Shown in pieces: positions 10,195-17,029 of a DNA stretch of 64,000 nt (within the stretch, counting starts at the first letter, position 1; each line of letters opens with the position of its first letter). The notes beneath the pieces were generated by a model. That model did not search any database. It was not told the DNA's origin and saw only the letters and a list, made by a program, of their open reading frames with translations. This DNA comes from CAWKOH01 sp963851245. Its GTDB lineage: Bacteria > Actinomycetota > Acidimicrobiia > Acidimicrobiales > Palsa-688. Both the position numbers and the translations under genes were made by a program. The stretch lies in NCBI GenBank assembly GCA_963851245.1, contig CAWKOH010000001.1, positions 1 through 64,000 on the forward strand, in the 5' to 3' direction.

Positions 10195-11076
10195 TCAGCC
10201 GCCCGGGAAGAGAGTCGCGGCGTAGCAGACTCCGGCCACCAGCAGCATGGCGATGCCGTCGCGCCAAGCCGGCTTACGGACCCGAGCCGCGATCAGGCCG
10301 GTTCCACCTCGGGCGCTGATCGCCTCAGCCAGCTCGCCGGATCGTCGGGCCGAAACCGCCAGTACGGCGACGAGAAGGTCTACCAGTTCGTCCAGCCAGC
10401 GCTCGAGCACGCTGCGCCCGGGGCGGGGTGGCGGTGGCCTCAACCGCCGGGCCGCGACGAGAGTCCGCATCTCCCCCATCAGCAACGGGAGGCTCCGGAC
10501 ACAGAGAGCTACGGTCACGGCCCACTCGTCGACCGGCACCCGCAGCCGCCGGAGCGGTCCCATCAGCTGAGCTACCGCCGGGGCGATCTCCGCGAGAGGC
10601 GTGGTCCAGCCCATGACGGCGGCGGCGAAGAGGAGAAGGATCCCGACCGACACGAAGCGGCAGTAGGAGTCCAGGCCCCCGAGACCGAGCACCACCCCTC
10701 CCACCGTGACGTGGGGCGAACCTCCTGCTATCGAAGCCAGGGCGCCAGTGACCAGAAGGGTCATCCAGAACCAGAACGGCGGTCGGGGCCAGGCCCCAGA
10801 CGGTATGCGGCCCAGCTGGGTTGTTATGAGCAGCAGAACTGCCATCACGCCGATGCAGCCCCACGAGGGGAAATAGGACAGGGTCACGCTCATGCCGGCC
10901 ACCGCGAGCAGCTTGGTCCCCGCCCACAACCGGTGGACGGGCGAGTCCACCTTGATCTCCCGCAGAAGGTTTATCCGAGCCGACTTGCGGTCGCGAGCGG
11001 CACTGGCATCGGTCTTGTCGGTGCGCCCACCGTCCCGATCGGTGGAGGCGCGGCGGCGGGGTGGCGAGCTCAGCAC
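10195..11076 (-). CDS. ecfT: EcfT: energy-coupling factor transporter membrane subunit
   Basis: A 293-residue membrane protein of the EcfT/CbiQ family. After a charged 40-residue start come five to six hydrophobic helices (for example KLLAVAGMSVTLSYFP, GVMAVLLLITTQ, FWFWMTLLVTGALAS, FVSVGILLLFAAAVMGW, IAMLLVAGVCYAATLF). The C-terminal part has the two short Ala-Arg coupling motifs that contact the ATPases: AARRLR and SARGG. EcfT couples ATP hydrolysis to toppling of a substrate-binding S component. GTG 11076 overlaps the end of the ATPase gene by 7 bases, so translation is probably coupled. It is the last gene of the 16.7-10.2 kb operon. Confidence 0.85.
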   Translation of the reverse strand: MLSSPPRRRASTDRDGGRTDKTDASAARDRKSARINLLREIKVDSPVHRLWAGTKLLAVAGMSVTLSYFPSWGCIGVMAVLLLITTQLGRIPSGAWPRPPFWFWMTLLVTGALASIAGGSPHVTVGGVVLGLGGLDSYCRFVSVGILLLFAAAVMGWTTPLAEIAPAVAQLMGPLRRLRVPVDEWAVTVALCVRSLPLLMGEMRTLVAARRLRPPPPRPGRSVLERWLDELVDLLVAVLAVSARRSGELAEAISARGGTGLIAARVRKPAWRDGIAMLLVAGVCYAATLFPGG

Positions 11077-13262
11077 GAGGATGTCCCCGTCCTGGTCCGG
11101 TCGGCCACGATCCGCCCGCCTTTGAGCTCCACGACCCGGTCACACACCCGATCCACGCCGCCGAGATCGTGCGATATGACCACGATGGACAGGCCCTGAA
11201 GGTGCCGAAGGGAGGCGAGCACGTCGAGGAGGGCGTCCTGGCCCGGCTCGTCGAGCCCCGCCAGCGGTTCGTCGAGGACGACGAGTGAGGGGCGCCGGGC
11301 CAAGATGCCGGCGAGGGCCACCCGACGCTGCTGGCCCCCGCTCAGCTCTTCGATCCGGCGAGGAACGAACTCCTCCGCGGCCAACCCCACCGCTGAAAGG
11401 GCGGCCGCCACCGCCTCGTCGTCCGGAGCGCCCGCAGCCCGAATGTCGGACCCCACGGTGGTCCGCTGCAGCTGCAGCCGGGCGTGCTGGAACGCCAGGC
11501 CGACCGAGCCCACCTGGCTGGTAATGGGTCGGCCTCCAAGCAGGCATTCGCCGCGGCTGGGTCTCAACACGCCCGCCATGATCCACGCCAGCGTTGACTT
11601 CCCCGAGCCGTTCCCGCCGACGATGAGGACTCCGTCCTGGGGTTCGATGGCGAAGTTGATGTCGTGGAGGGCGGGCTGGGCCCAGGGACTCCCCACCATG
11701 TAGGTATGGCCCACGTCGAGCAGCTCCAGACGGGCGGGTTCGAAACGGGGCCGCTCTTCACCAACCGGGGCCTTCGGGTTCGGGTCACTTCTCTGCCCGG
11801 CACCGGCGTGATCGTCGAGACGGTTGGGACTCGGGCCGACCGAACCGTTCTCGGCCGGGGCTGTCACCAGGCGGCCTGCCGCCAGGCGGAAGCTCCGGTC
11901 CGCAGCGGCGACCTCTTCATGACGATGGGTCACGTGGACCACCGCCATCCGACGACTGCTGGGCAGGTCCCGGAGGAGAGCGGTCAGGAGGCGCCGGCCT
12001 TCCTCGTCAACCATGGCCGTCGACTCGTCGGATATCAGCAAAGCAGGCCGGCGGGCCAAGGCGGCCGCTACCGCCAGCCTCTGCAACTCCCCACCGGAGA
12101 GGGTAGAGGTCTCTCTTTCCTCCATACCGCTCAAACCGACCGAATCGAGCAATCCCGGAACGTCCACGCCGTGACCGTCGTGCAGCCCCCAGACGACATC
12201 GTCGGCGACACGCACTCCGAGAACCTGCGTCTCGGGGTGCTGCATGATCATCGCCGTCCCACCTGCGCGTCCGAGACCGGCATCGCCGGGTCTCACGACC
12301 TCTCCCTCGGTCGGGGCCCGACCGGCCAGGAGGCGGGCCAGGGTGGACTTGCCGGATCCGTTGTCCCCGAGCAAGGCGATGAGCTCGCCCATGCCAATGT
12401 CGAGGGATACGTCCGTCAAAGCTTCCCTCGCCGCACCGGGATAACGGAAGTGGACGCCATGAAGCGACACCGGCACCGGTCCAACCGGGTCGTTCGTCGG
12501 CCTGGTGTCGATTCGGTCGGTGGCCCGCACCCGGTTCAGCCGCTCGAGCACAGCTCCGAGGACGACCCAACCCAGGAGCGTGAACCACAGCGTCGTCAAA
12601 ATGACAAGGACCAGCACGGTGATCCACCAGTACTGAATGGCCAGATCCACGAAGTGGTTCAGTCGGTGCACCAGGCTGTCGAGCCTCGGCGCCGAACTGA
12701 GGATCTTGCTTATCCCCTTCCAGGTGTTACGGATCTGCTCGAGGGTGAGCTTCCGTAGCGAGCTGAAGATGGCAAGCAGGCCCACACTGATGGCCCCGAG
12801 GATTGGCCCTACGATCAGGGCCCCGAGTGTCACGGAGGCGAGAGACCATTTCCGCCTCTTAGCCACCCCGACCAGCCCTCCGACCGCGGCACATTCGACG
12901 ATGTTGGAGAAGGTGCCCGTACCGGCGACGAGGAAGCTGAGCAGTGCCGCCGCAAACGCGGACGCAACCATGGCCCTCAGCCGGTAACGGTAAGCCACCA
13001 GCCCCAGCGGCACCACGGCGAAAGCCGCGATGAGGCTGAGGTGAGGCAACAGCCAACCGATGACTGTCAGGACCACGCTCACCCCGGCCATCACAGCCGC
13101 GGTCGCGAGCTCTATCGGCCGCAGGGGCCCGGTGGCGCGGGTCGAAACCTCCGGCACCCATCCAGCCTGCCACCGTTCAGCCCCCTCAGGGGTTCGGCTC
13201 CCTAGTGCGGTGGCCCGATCACCACCCGCAGCCCGGCCCAGGGCCGCCTCAGGCGGCAACAC
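11070..13262 (-). CDS. Fused ECF protein: membrane (S-like, DUF2232-type) domain plus two ATPase domains
   Basis: A 730-residue fusion if GTG 13262 is used; GTG 13157, just before the first helix, is an alternative. Residues about 48-240 form a membrane domain of six helices resembling DUF2232/YybS, a family thought to act as ECF substrate-binding component. ABC domain 1 has Walker A GDNGSGKST (299-307), LSGGE (389-392) and Walker B LLISDEST (409-415). Domain 2 has GGNGSGKST (549-557), LSGGQ (640-644) and VVLDEP (661-666). Domain 1 has Ser before the Walker B Asp and Ser in place of Pro, slightly off consensus. The frame abuts the ferredoxin stop directly and overlaps ecfT, so all parts of a complete ECF transporter lie in two adjacent genes. 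The substrate is not shown by sequence; the neighbours suggest a flavin. Confidence 0.8.
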   Translation of the reverse strand: MLPPEAALGRAAGGDRATALGSRTPEGAERWQAGWVPEVSTRATGPLRPIELATAAVMAGVSVVLTVIGWLLPHLSLIAAFAVVPLGLVAYRYRLRAMVASAFAAALLSFLVAGTGTFSNIVECAAVGGLVGVAKRRKWSLASVTLGALIVGPILGAISVGLLAIFSSLRKLTLEQIRNTWKGISKILSSAPRLDSLVHRLNHFVDLAIQYWWITVLVLVILTTLWFTLLGWVVLGAVLERLNRVRATDRIDTRPTNDPVGPVPVSLHGVHFRYPGAAREALTDVSLDIGMGELIALLGDNGSGKSTLARLLAGRAPTEGEVVRPGDAGLGRAGGTAMIMQHPETQVLGVRVADDVVWGLHDGHGVDVPGLLDSVGLSGMEERETSTLSGGELQRLAVAAALARRPALLISDESTAMVDEEGRRLLTALLRDLPSSRRMAVVHVTHRHEEVAAADRSFRLAAGRLVTAPAENGSVGPSPNRLDDHAGAGQRSDPNPKAPVGEERPRFEPARLELLDVGHTYMVGSPWAQPALHDINFAIEPQDGVLIVGGNGSGKSTLAWIMAGVLRPSRGECLLGGRPITSQVGSVGLAFQHARLQLQRTTVGSDIRAAGAPDDEAVAAALSAVGLAAEEFVPRRIEELSGGQQRRVALAGILARRPSLVVLDEPLAGLDEPGQDALLDVLASLRHLQGLSIVVISHDLGGVDRVCDRVVELKGGRIVADRTRTGTSSC

Positions 13263-13469
13263 TCACGCTGGATCCCTTTCGAGGAGCAGCGCCAGAGTGG
13301 GGCAGGCGTCCCTGGCCCGGCGGGCCAACGCCCGCAGATGGTGCGGGACCTCCCGCGAGTGCAGAATGGGGTAGCCCCAGTCATCGAGGCTTATAAGCTC
13401 GGGGAGGAGCTCGGCGCACAGCCCGTGGCCGTCGCAAGCGATGGGATTTACCGCGATGCGGGTTGTCAC
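13263..13469 (-). CDS. Single-cluster ferredoxin with CxxHxxC...C ligand pattern
   Basis: Sixty-eight residues from GTG 13469, whose first bases overlap the NuoF-like stop (GTGA). The cluster ligands are C12-xx-H15-xx-C18 and C56, followed by a Pro; this CDGHGLC pattern with one Cys replaced by His is typical of small actinobacterial ferredoxins that carry a [3Fe-4S] or His-ligated [4Fe-4S] cluster. Those often serve cytochromes P450, but the operon here points to electron exchange with the adjacent NuoF-like flavoprotein. No signal peptide, so cytoplasmic. Confidence 0.85.
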   Translation of the reverse strand: MTTRIAVNPIACDGHGLCAELLPELISLDDWGYPILHSREVPHHLRALARRARDACPTLALLLERDPA

Positions 13470-14749
13470 CGCCAACCCCCGAGTGCGGGGGTGGGCAGTA
13501 GCTGCCTCTCGTTGGGGTGGCAGGGCCCATCTAGGCGATGCTGCTGAATGTGGGCGGCGAAGACACGCCGGGCGCTGTCCAGGAACCGCGCCGTCCCGTC
13601 GGGAAGCTTGCACGCCCCTCGACCAACGACCATTGGCAGCCATCGCTCGATGTGCCTGGCGGCACCGCCGCCGTCGCCGGCGGCAAGCCGATCGAAGGCG
13701 TCGACGAGAGCTGGAAGTCCGTTCACGCAGGCTCCGCACTGACCGGCGGAATTGGCAGCCATCCAATGGAGCACGCCCGAGACCTCTTCCAAGGGGCAGT
13801 GGCCCTCTGGCAGGGCAGCGATGAGGCCGCAGCCGAGAGATGCCCCGTAAGACCGCAAGCCCCCGGCGCTCATGGTTGCTTCCGAAGCCTCGGCCGGAGT
13901 CAGCCAGGTGCCGAAGTAGCCGCCTAGCAGAACGCCGGTCAGCGGTCGGGCCTCGGCCCCGGCCAGTATCCGGGCCACCGGGAACCCCAGGGGGACCTCG
14001 TAGACACCCGGGCGCCGCACGCCGCCGCGAAGGGTGAGCAGCATGGTTCCCCGTTCCTCTCCATGACCGGCCGATCGCCACGCCTTCGGTCCGAACCGGG
14101 CGATCAGGGCCACGTTGGCGAGCGTCTCGACGTTATCCACCAGGGTGGGAGCGGAGTCGACGCCGCGTTGGGCCGGCCGGGTCGCCTTGTACTCGGGTTT
14201 GGCCAGGCCCCCGTTCAACCACGACACAAGGGCGGTCTCCTCGCCGGCGACGTATCTGGTTGGAAGCTCGGCCAGGGCGATATCGAGCCCGTCGAGTCCT
14301 CGTCGCTGGCCCAGCGCGGCCCGGGCTGTTTCGACTACCTCGCGGTCGCCGCGGTCGACGCACAGCACGGCGCGGACGGCGCCGACCGCGGCGGCAGCCG
14401 CGGTAATTCCGTCGAGCACCAGGTGCGGAGCCGTGGTCAGGAGGACTTTGTCCTTGCTGCTCGCCGGTTCGCCCTCGGTACCGTTGGCGACGACGATGGG
14501 CCGACGGCGGCCGGTGGCGGCCACCACGGCGCGCATCTTGATCGACGTCGGGAAGCCGGCCCCGCCCCGGCCACGCAGACCGGCTTCTTCGACGTCGTCG
14601 ATCAAACGCCGGATGGAGCGCGGCTGCATCCCGTAACGGACTTCGTGCTCAGCAAGCGCTAGAGCCGGCGAAGCGCTCAGTAATCTTGGAATGGGCTTGA
14701 CTGCCGCACCGCGAGCGTCGGGAATGCGGGTCTTCTCGGCCACGCTCAT
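13466..14749 (-). CDS. NuoF-like NADH/FMN/iron-sulfur oxidoreductase subunit
   Basis: ATG 14749 overlaps the previous stop (ATGA) and has a good AAAGGAG ribosome site 7 bases upstream; 427 residues. GRGGAGFP (60-67) and NGTEGEPAS (89-97) are the FMN and NADH glycine-rich motifs of the 51-kDa subunit of complex I. A middle SLBB-like part follows (GGVRRPGVYEVP). Near the end NSAGQCGACVNG and a later RGAC align with the NuoF cluster site, but the first of the four usual Cys is Ala, as I recall for the stand-alone actinobacterial relatives. No NuoE or other complex I genes are near. Likely role: oxidise NADH, or reduce it, in exchange with the ferredoxin and the membrane haem protein. Confidence 0.85.
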   Translation of the reverse strand: MSVAEKTRIPDARGAAVKPIPRLLSASPALALAEHEVRYGMQPRSIRRLIDDVEEAGLRGRGGAGFPTSIKMRAVVAATGRRRPIVVANGTEGEPASSKDKVLLTTAPHLVLDGITAAAAAVGAVRAVLCVDRGDREVVETARAALGQRRGLDGLDIALAELPTRYVAGEETALVSWLNGGLAKPEYKATRPAQRGVDSAPTLVDNVETLANVALIARFGPKAWRSAGHGEERGTMLLTLRGGVRRPGVYEVPLGFPVARILAGAEARPLTGVLLGGYFGTWLTPAEASEATMSAGGLRSYGASLGCGLIAALPEGHCPLEEVSGVLHWMAANSAGQCGACVNGLPALVDAFDRLAAGDGGGAARHIERWLPMVVGRGACKLPDGTARFLDSARRVFAAHIQQHRLDGPCHPNERQLLPTPALGGWR

Positions 14750-15333
14750 CGAAAGGCTCCTTTCAGTTCGTCCACGGGGGAGAGCCGCCGCCCGCTTGCA
14801 AATCTGCGCCGCACGAGCGGCAGTGCTCGCCACCCGGCTGCGACCGCGACGGCCGCAATGGCCAGGACATCAAGTCCGAGCATCCAGGCCTGGTTACGGT
14901 CACTTCCGGCTCCAAATCCGTGAGCCAGGGCCAGGCCCCAACAGCCGTAGGCCAGCCAGTGCACGCCTCGCCACGTCCTGTAGCCCAGCCGGGTTCGGAG
15001 CAGGCTGGTGACAGCTATGGCCAGGAAGACATCGACCGACAAGGCGCCGAGGCCCAACCACAACGGCTTGTAGGCGGCTCCGAAGGGCACGACGGCGTCG
15101 AGCCAACGAATGGACACGTAGCCGTCCAGGACAGCGCTGGCTATGTGCACGACCACGAACACCGTTGAGAGGAGAGACACATTGCGGTGAAGGCCCTCCA
15201 CAACGAACCGGGGCCAGCGAGGCCGGACCCACCGGGTGGATGTGACGATGCCCGCCAGTACTGCGAGCGTGAGCAGAATCAGACTCACGATCCCGCTGCC
15301 GCGCGTCAGATACCACAGTGCCTTGTCGTTCAT
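14746..15333 (-). CDS. Ferric-reductase-like transmembrane haem protein
   Basis: Starts at ATG 15333 (AGGTGGCGGC just upstream) inside a longer frame; 195 residues. Five to six hydrophobic helices are seen. The haem ligands of the ferric-reductase-like domain are present as two His pairs, H49/H63 (GLHRN; VVHIAS) and H125/H138 (GVHWLAY; LAHGF), the arrangement that places one b haem on each side of the membrane. Such proteins (MsrQ, NOX and Fre families) carry electrons outward through the membrane. Overlaps both neighbours by ATGA, with ApbE before and the NuoF-like gene after. Confidence 0.85.
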   Translation of the reverse strand: MNDKALWYLTRGSGIVSLILLTLAVLAGIVTSTRWVRPRWPRFVVEGLHRNVSLLSTVFVVVHIASAVLDGYVSIRWLDAVVPFGAAYKPLWLGLGALSVDVFLAIAVTSLLRTRLGYRTWRGVHWLAYGCWGLALAHGFGAGSDRNQAWMLGLDVLAIAAVAVAAGWRALPLVRRRFASGRRLSPVDELKGAFR

Positions 15334-16292
15334 GCCGCCACCTGCTCGGCCGGCCACCCTCCCACAACGGTCACGGATCCATCCGGACGGACGAGACGAG
15401 CAGGCAGCCCGAGATGGGCCAGCCACGCCGGGCTCCGCTCCCCCCGGATGATCGCAGCCGTGCTGGCAATGTTGGCGTCAACACAGGTGGCCGCGGCTAC
15501 CGAAACGGTGCGCCACACGACGGCCGCGGGCGACCCCGTCGCGGGATCAATGATGTGATGCACATCCCGGCCGGACTGCGACCACCGCCGGACGGTCGTG
15601 CTGGACGTGGCCAGGCCCCCGGACTCGATCTTCACGGTCTGACCGGGGGCGCCGAGACCGGCGCCATGCCAGTCCGTCACCTTTACCAACCAACCCTGAT
15701 CTGGAGCCTCTCCGGCTGTCGCAATGTCACCACCGAGGCTGACCAAGACGCCACCACCCACCTCTGCGCACGCCCGCTTGGCGGCCCGGTCGGCGGCGAG
15801 CGCTTTGGCGGTGGCACCGAGATCCAGCTGCACACCTACCGGAAGCCGTAGGGTTCCCCACCGGCGGTCGAATCTCACGTGCTCCCATCCGAAGACCGGA
15901 ACCGCCGTGAACACCGGTTCCCCGACTGACCCGATCTCTGCGAAGTCCCGGTCGTAACCGATGGCCTGCATCACCGGGCCGACGGTCGGATCAACGTCGC
16001 CCTCGGTGATACGCGCCGCTCGCAAAGCCACCTCTACGGCCTCGGCCAGCAGGGGGCCCACCACCACCAGGCGGCCGCCGGCCCGATTGGCCACCTCGAG
16101 CTCGGAGTCGGGCCGGAAACGGCTACAGGCGGCATCGACCTCCGCCAGCTCCTGGCGCACAGCCATAGTCGCGGCCGCGATCCGGCCTCGCTCGGTTGTG
16201 AGGAGCACGGCTCCGGTCCCGAGAGCGCGGAACTCGGCCTTTCCGAGGTGGCCGGAGCGGGACACCTTTATGGCTTTGGTCGCCATCATCAC
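15330..16292 (-). CDS. apbE: ApbE: FAD:protein FMN transferase
   Basis: Starts at GTG 16292 in a GTGA overlap with the preceding gene, after a GGGAGG ribosome site; ATG codons follow directly. 320 residues. ApbE hallmarks: SRFRPDSELEVAN (52-69), DPTVGPVMQAIGYD (101-114), DLGATAKALA (157-166), SLGGDI (185-190) and HHIIDPATG (about 241-249). The enzyme transfers FMN from FAD to a Thr or Ser of a target protein, usually outside the membrane. No clear signal peptide or lipobox is seen, so where this copy acts is uncertain. It has no C-terminal flavin-carrying domain of its own. Confidence 0.9.
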   Translation of the reverse strand: MMMATKAIKVSRSGHLGKAEFRALGTGAVLLTTERGRIAAATMAVRQELAEVDAACSRFRPDSELEVANRAGGRLVVVGPLLAEAVEVALRAARITEGDVDPTVGPVMQAIGYDRDFAEIGSVGEPVFTAVPVFGWEHVRFDRRWGTLRLPVGVQLDLGATAKALAADRAAKRACAEVGGGVLVSLGGDIATAGEAPDQGWLVKVTDWHGAGLGAPGQTVKIESGGLATSSTTVRRWSQSGRDVHHIIDPATGSPAAVVWRTVSVAAATCVDANIASTAAIIRGERSPAWLAHLGLPARLVRPDGSVTVVGGWPAEQVAA

Positions 16293-16657
16293 GATCCTCC
16301 CGACGTCACCGAAGCCGACCCGGTGGAGGAGCTCACCGTCGTCGACGACGACTTCACGGTCGTGGTGGAACTGTTCGCGGCGGAACTCGTGGAAGCGGTG
16401 GCCGCCGCAGTAGTGGAGCTCGCCGAGGTCTTCGTTCCCGAAGCTGTTGAGGTGGTCGTCCCGCCCGTCCCGGAGCTTGACAGTCCGGAGGTCGAGGCCA
16501 CCGATTCGGCGGTCCGATGGGTGTGCCCTGAGTACGAGGCGGCGGCCACCGCAGAGAAGATTCCGGTAAGGCCAGCGGCGCCGGCGAGACCGAACCTGGT
16601 TAGGCGACGTAACCGCTTGACACCGTCATCCCGGGCACTCGTGCTTTGGGGAGACAT
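16289..16657 (-). CDS. Ser/Thr-rich membrane-anchored protein, first gene of the electron-transfer operon
   Basis: ATG 16657 opens 122 residues: a basic N-terminus (KRLRRLTRFG), one hydrophobic helix (LAGAAGLTGIFSAVAAASY, residues 23-42), then about 75 residues made almost wholly of Ser, Thr, Ala and Gly. Related operons in actinobacteria, as I recall them, begin with a protein of the same layout that continues into an FMN-binding domain. Here the frame stops after the linker and the stop overlaps the apbE start (GTGA). It may be a truncated flavin carrier or a plain spacer/anchor. A low-complexity tail of this kind would be expected to lie outside the membrane. Confidence 0.6.
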   Translation of the reverse strand: MSPQSTSARDDGVKRLRRLTRFGLAGAAGLTGIFSAVAAASYSGHTHRTAESVASTSGLSSSGTGGTTTSTASGTKTSASSTTAAATASTSSAANSSTTTVKSSSTTVSSSTGSASVTSGGS

Positions 16658-16780
16658 CCGATTTCCTTTCTGGGGGCTGCGACAAACAAGTGTCCGCGCC
16701 CGCCATAGGGTCGGCCCGAGAGCACGCTGTGAGCCCCCTGTGAATGCGCGACCGGGTCAAAACCGGTGCGCTTACAGCGA

Positions 16781-17029
16781 CTAGCGCTCCCTCTCGGCGA
16801 GGATCTCGACTCGAACGTGGACGGTCGGCTCAACCTTGAACACCAGGATCTTCGGTGGCTGCATGCCGAAGTCCCGGATATCGAATGTGGAGGCGCCGGC
16901 CAGGGTCGCCGTATCGGCGTCGATGAACTCGACGGTCATGTCGCCCTCGCAATGCCTCGTCACTCCCCGGAAGCCGACGTCGATCCACACCAGGGGTTGG
17001 GACGGCACGATTCGGTAGCAGACCCTCAC
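16781..17029 (-). CDS. Short YceI-like C-terminal domain protein
   Basis: GTG 17029 overlaps the dnaE2 stop (GTGA) and gives 82 residues. FRGVTRHCEGDMTVEF followed by LAGASTFDIRDFGMQPP and a closing strand of alternating Val/Arg resembles the second half of YceI-like proteins (lipocalin-like fold binding isoprenoid-type ligands). Only that half is present; full-length relatives are about twice as long. No signal peptide. It could be a real small protein translated with dnaE2. Between its stop and the 16657 start lie 123 bases, where I see no further gene. Confidence 0.45.
   Translation of the reverse strand: MRVCYRIVPSQPLVWIDVGFRGVTRHCEGDMTVEFIDADTATLAGASTFDIRDFGMQPPKILVFKVEPTVHVRVEILAERER

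Noticed and set aside
10325..11143. Long open frame on the minus strand overlapping ecfT in another frame
   Set aside because: GC-rich shadow: Arg/Gly/Pro-rich text with no family, while the EcfT frame has helices and motifs.
13263..14081. 272-codon minus-strand frame as a single protein
   Set aside because: Only its last 68 codons (ferredoxin) are supported; the rest is a shadow of the NuoF-like gene.
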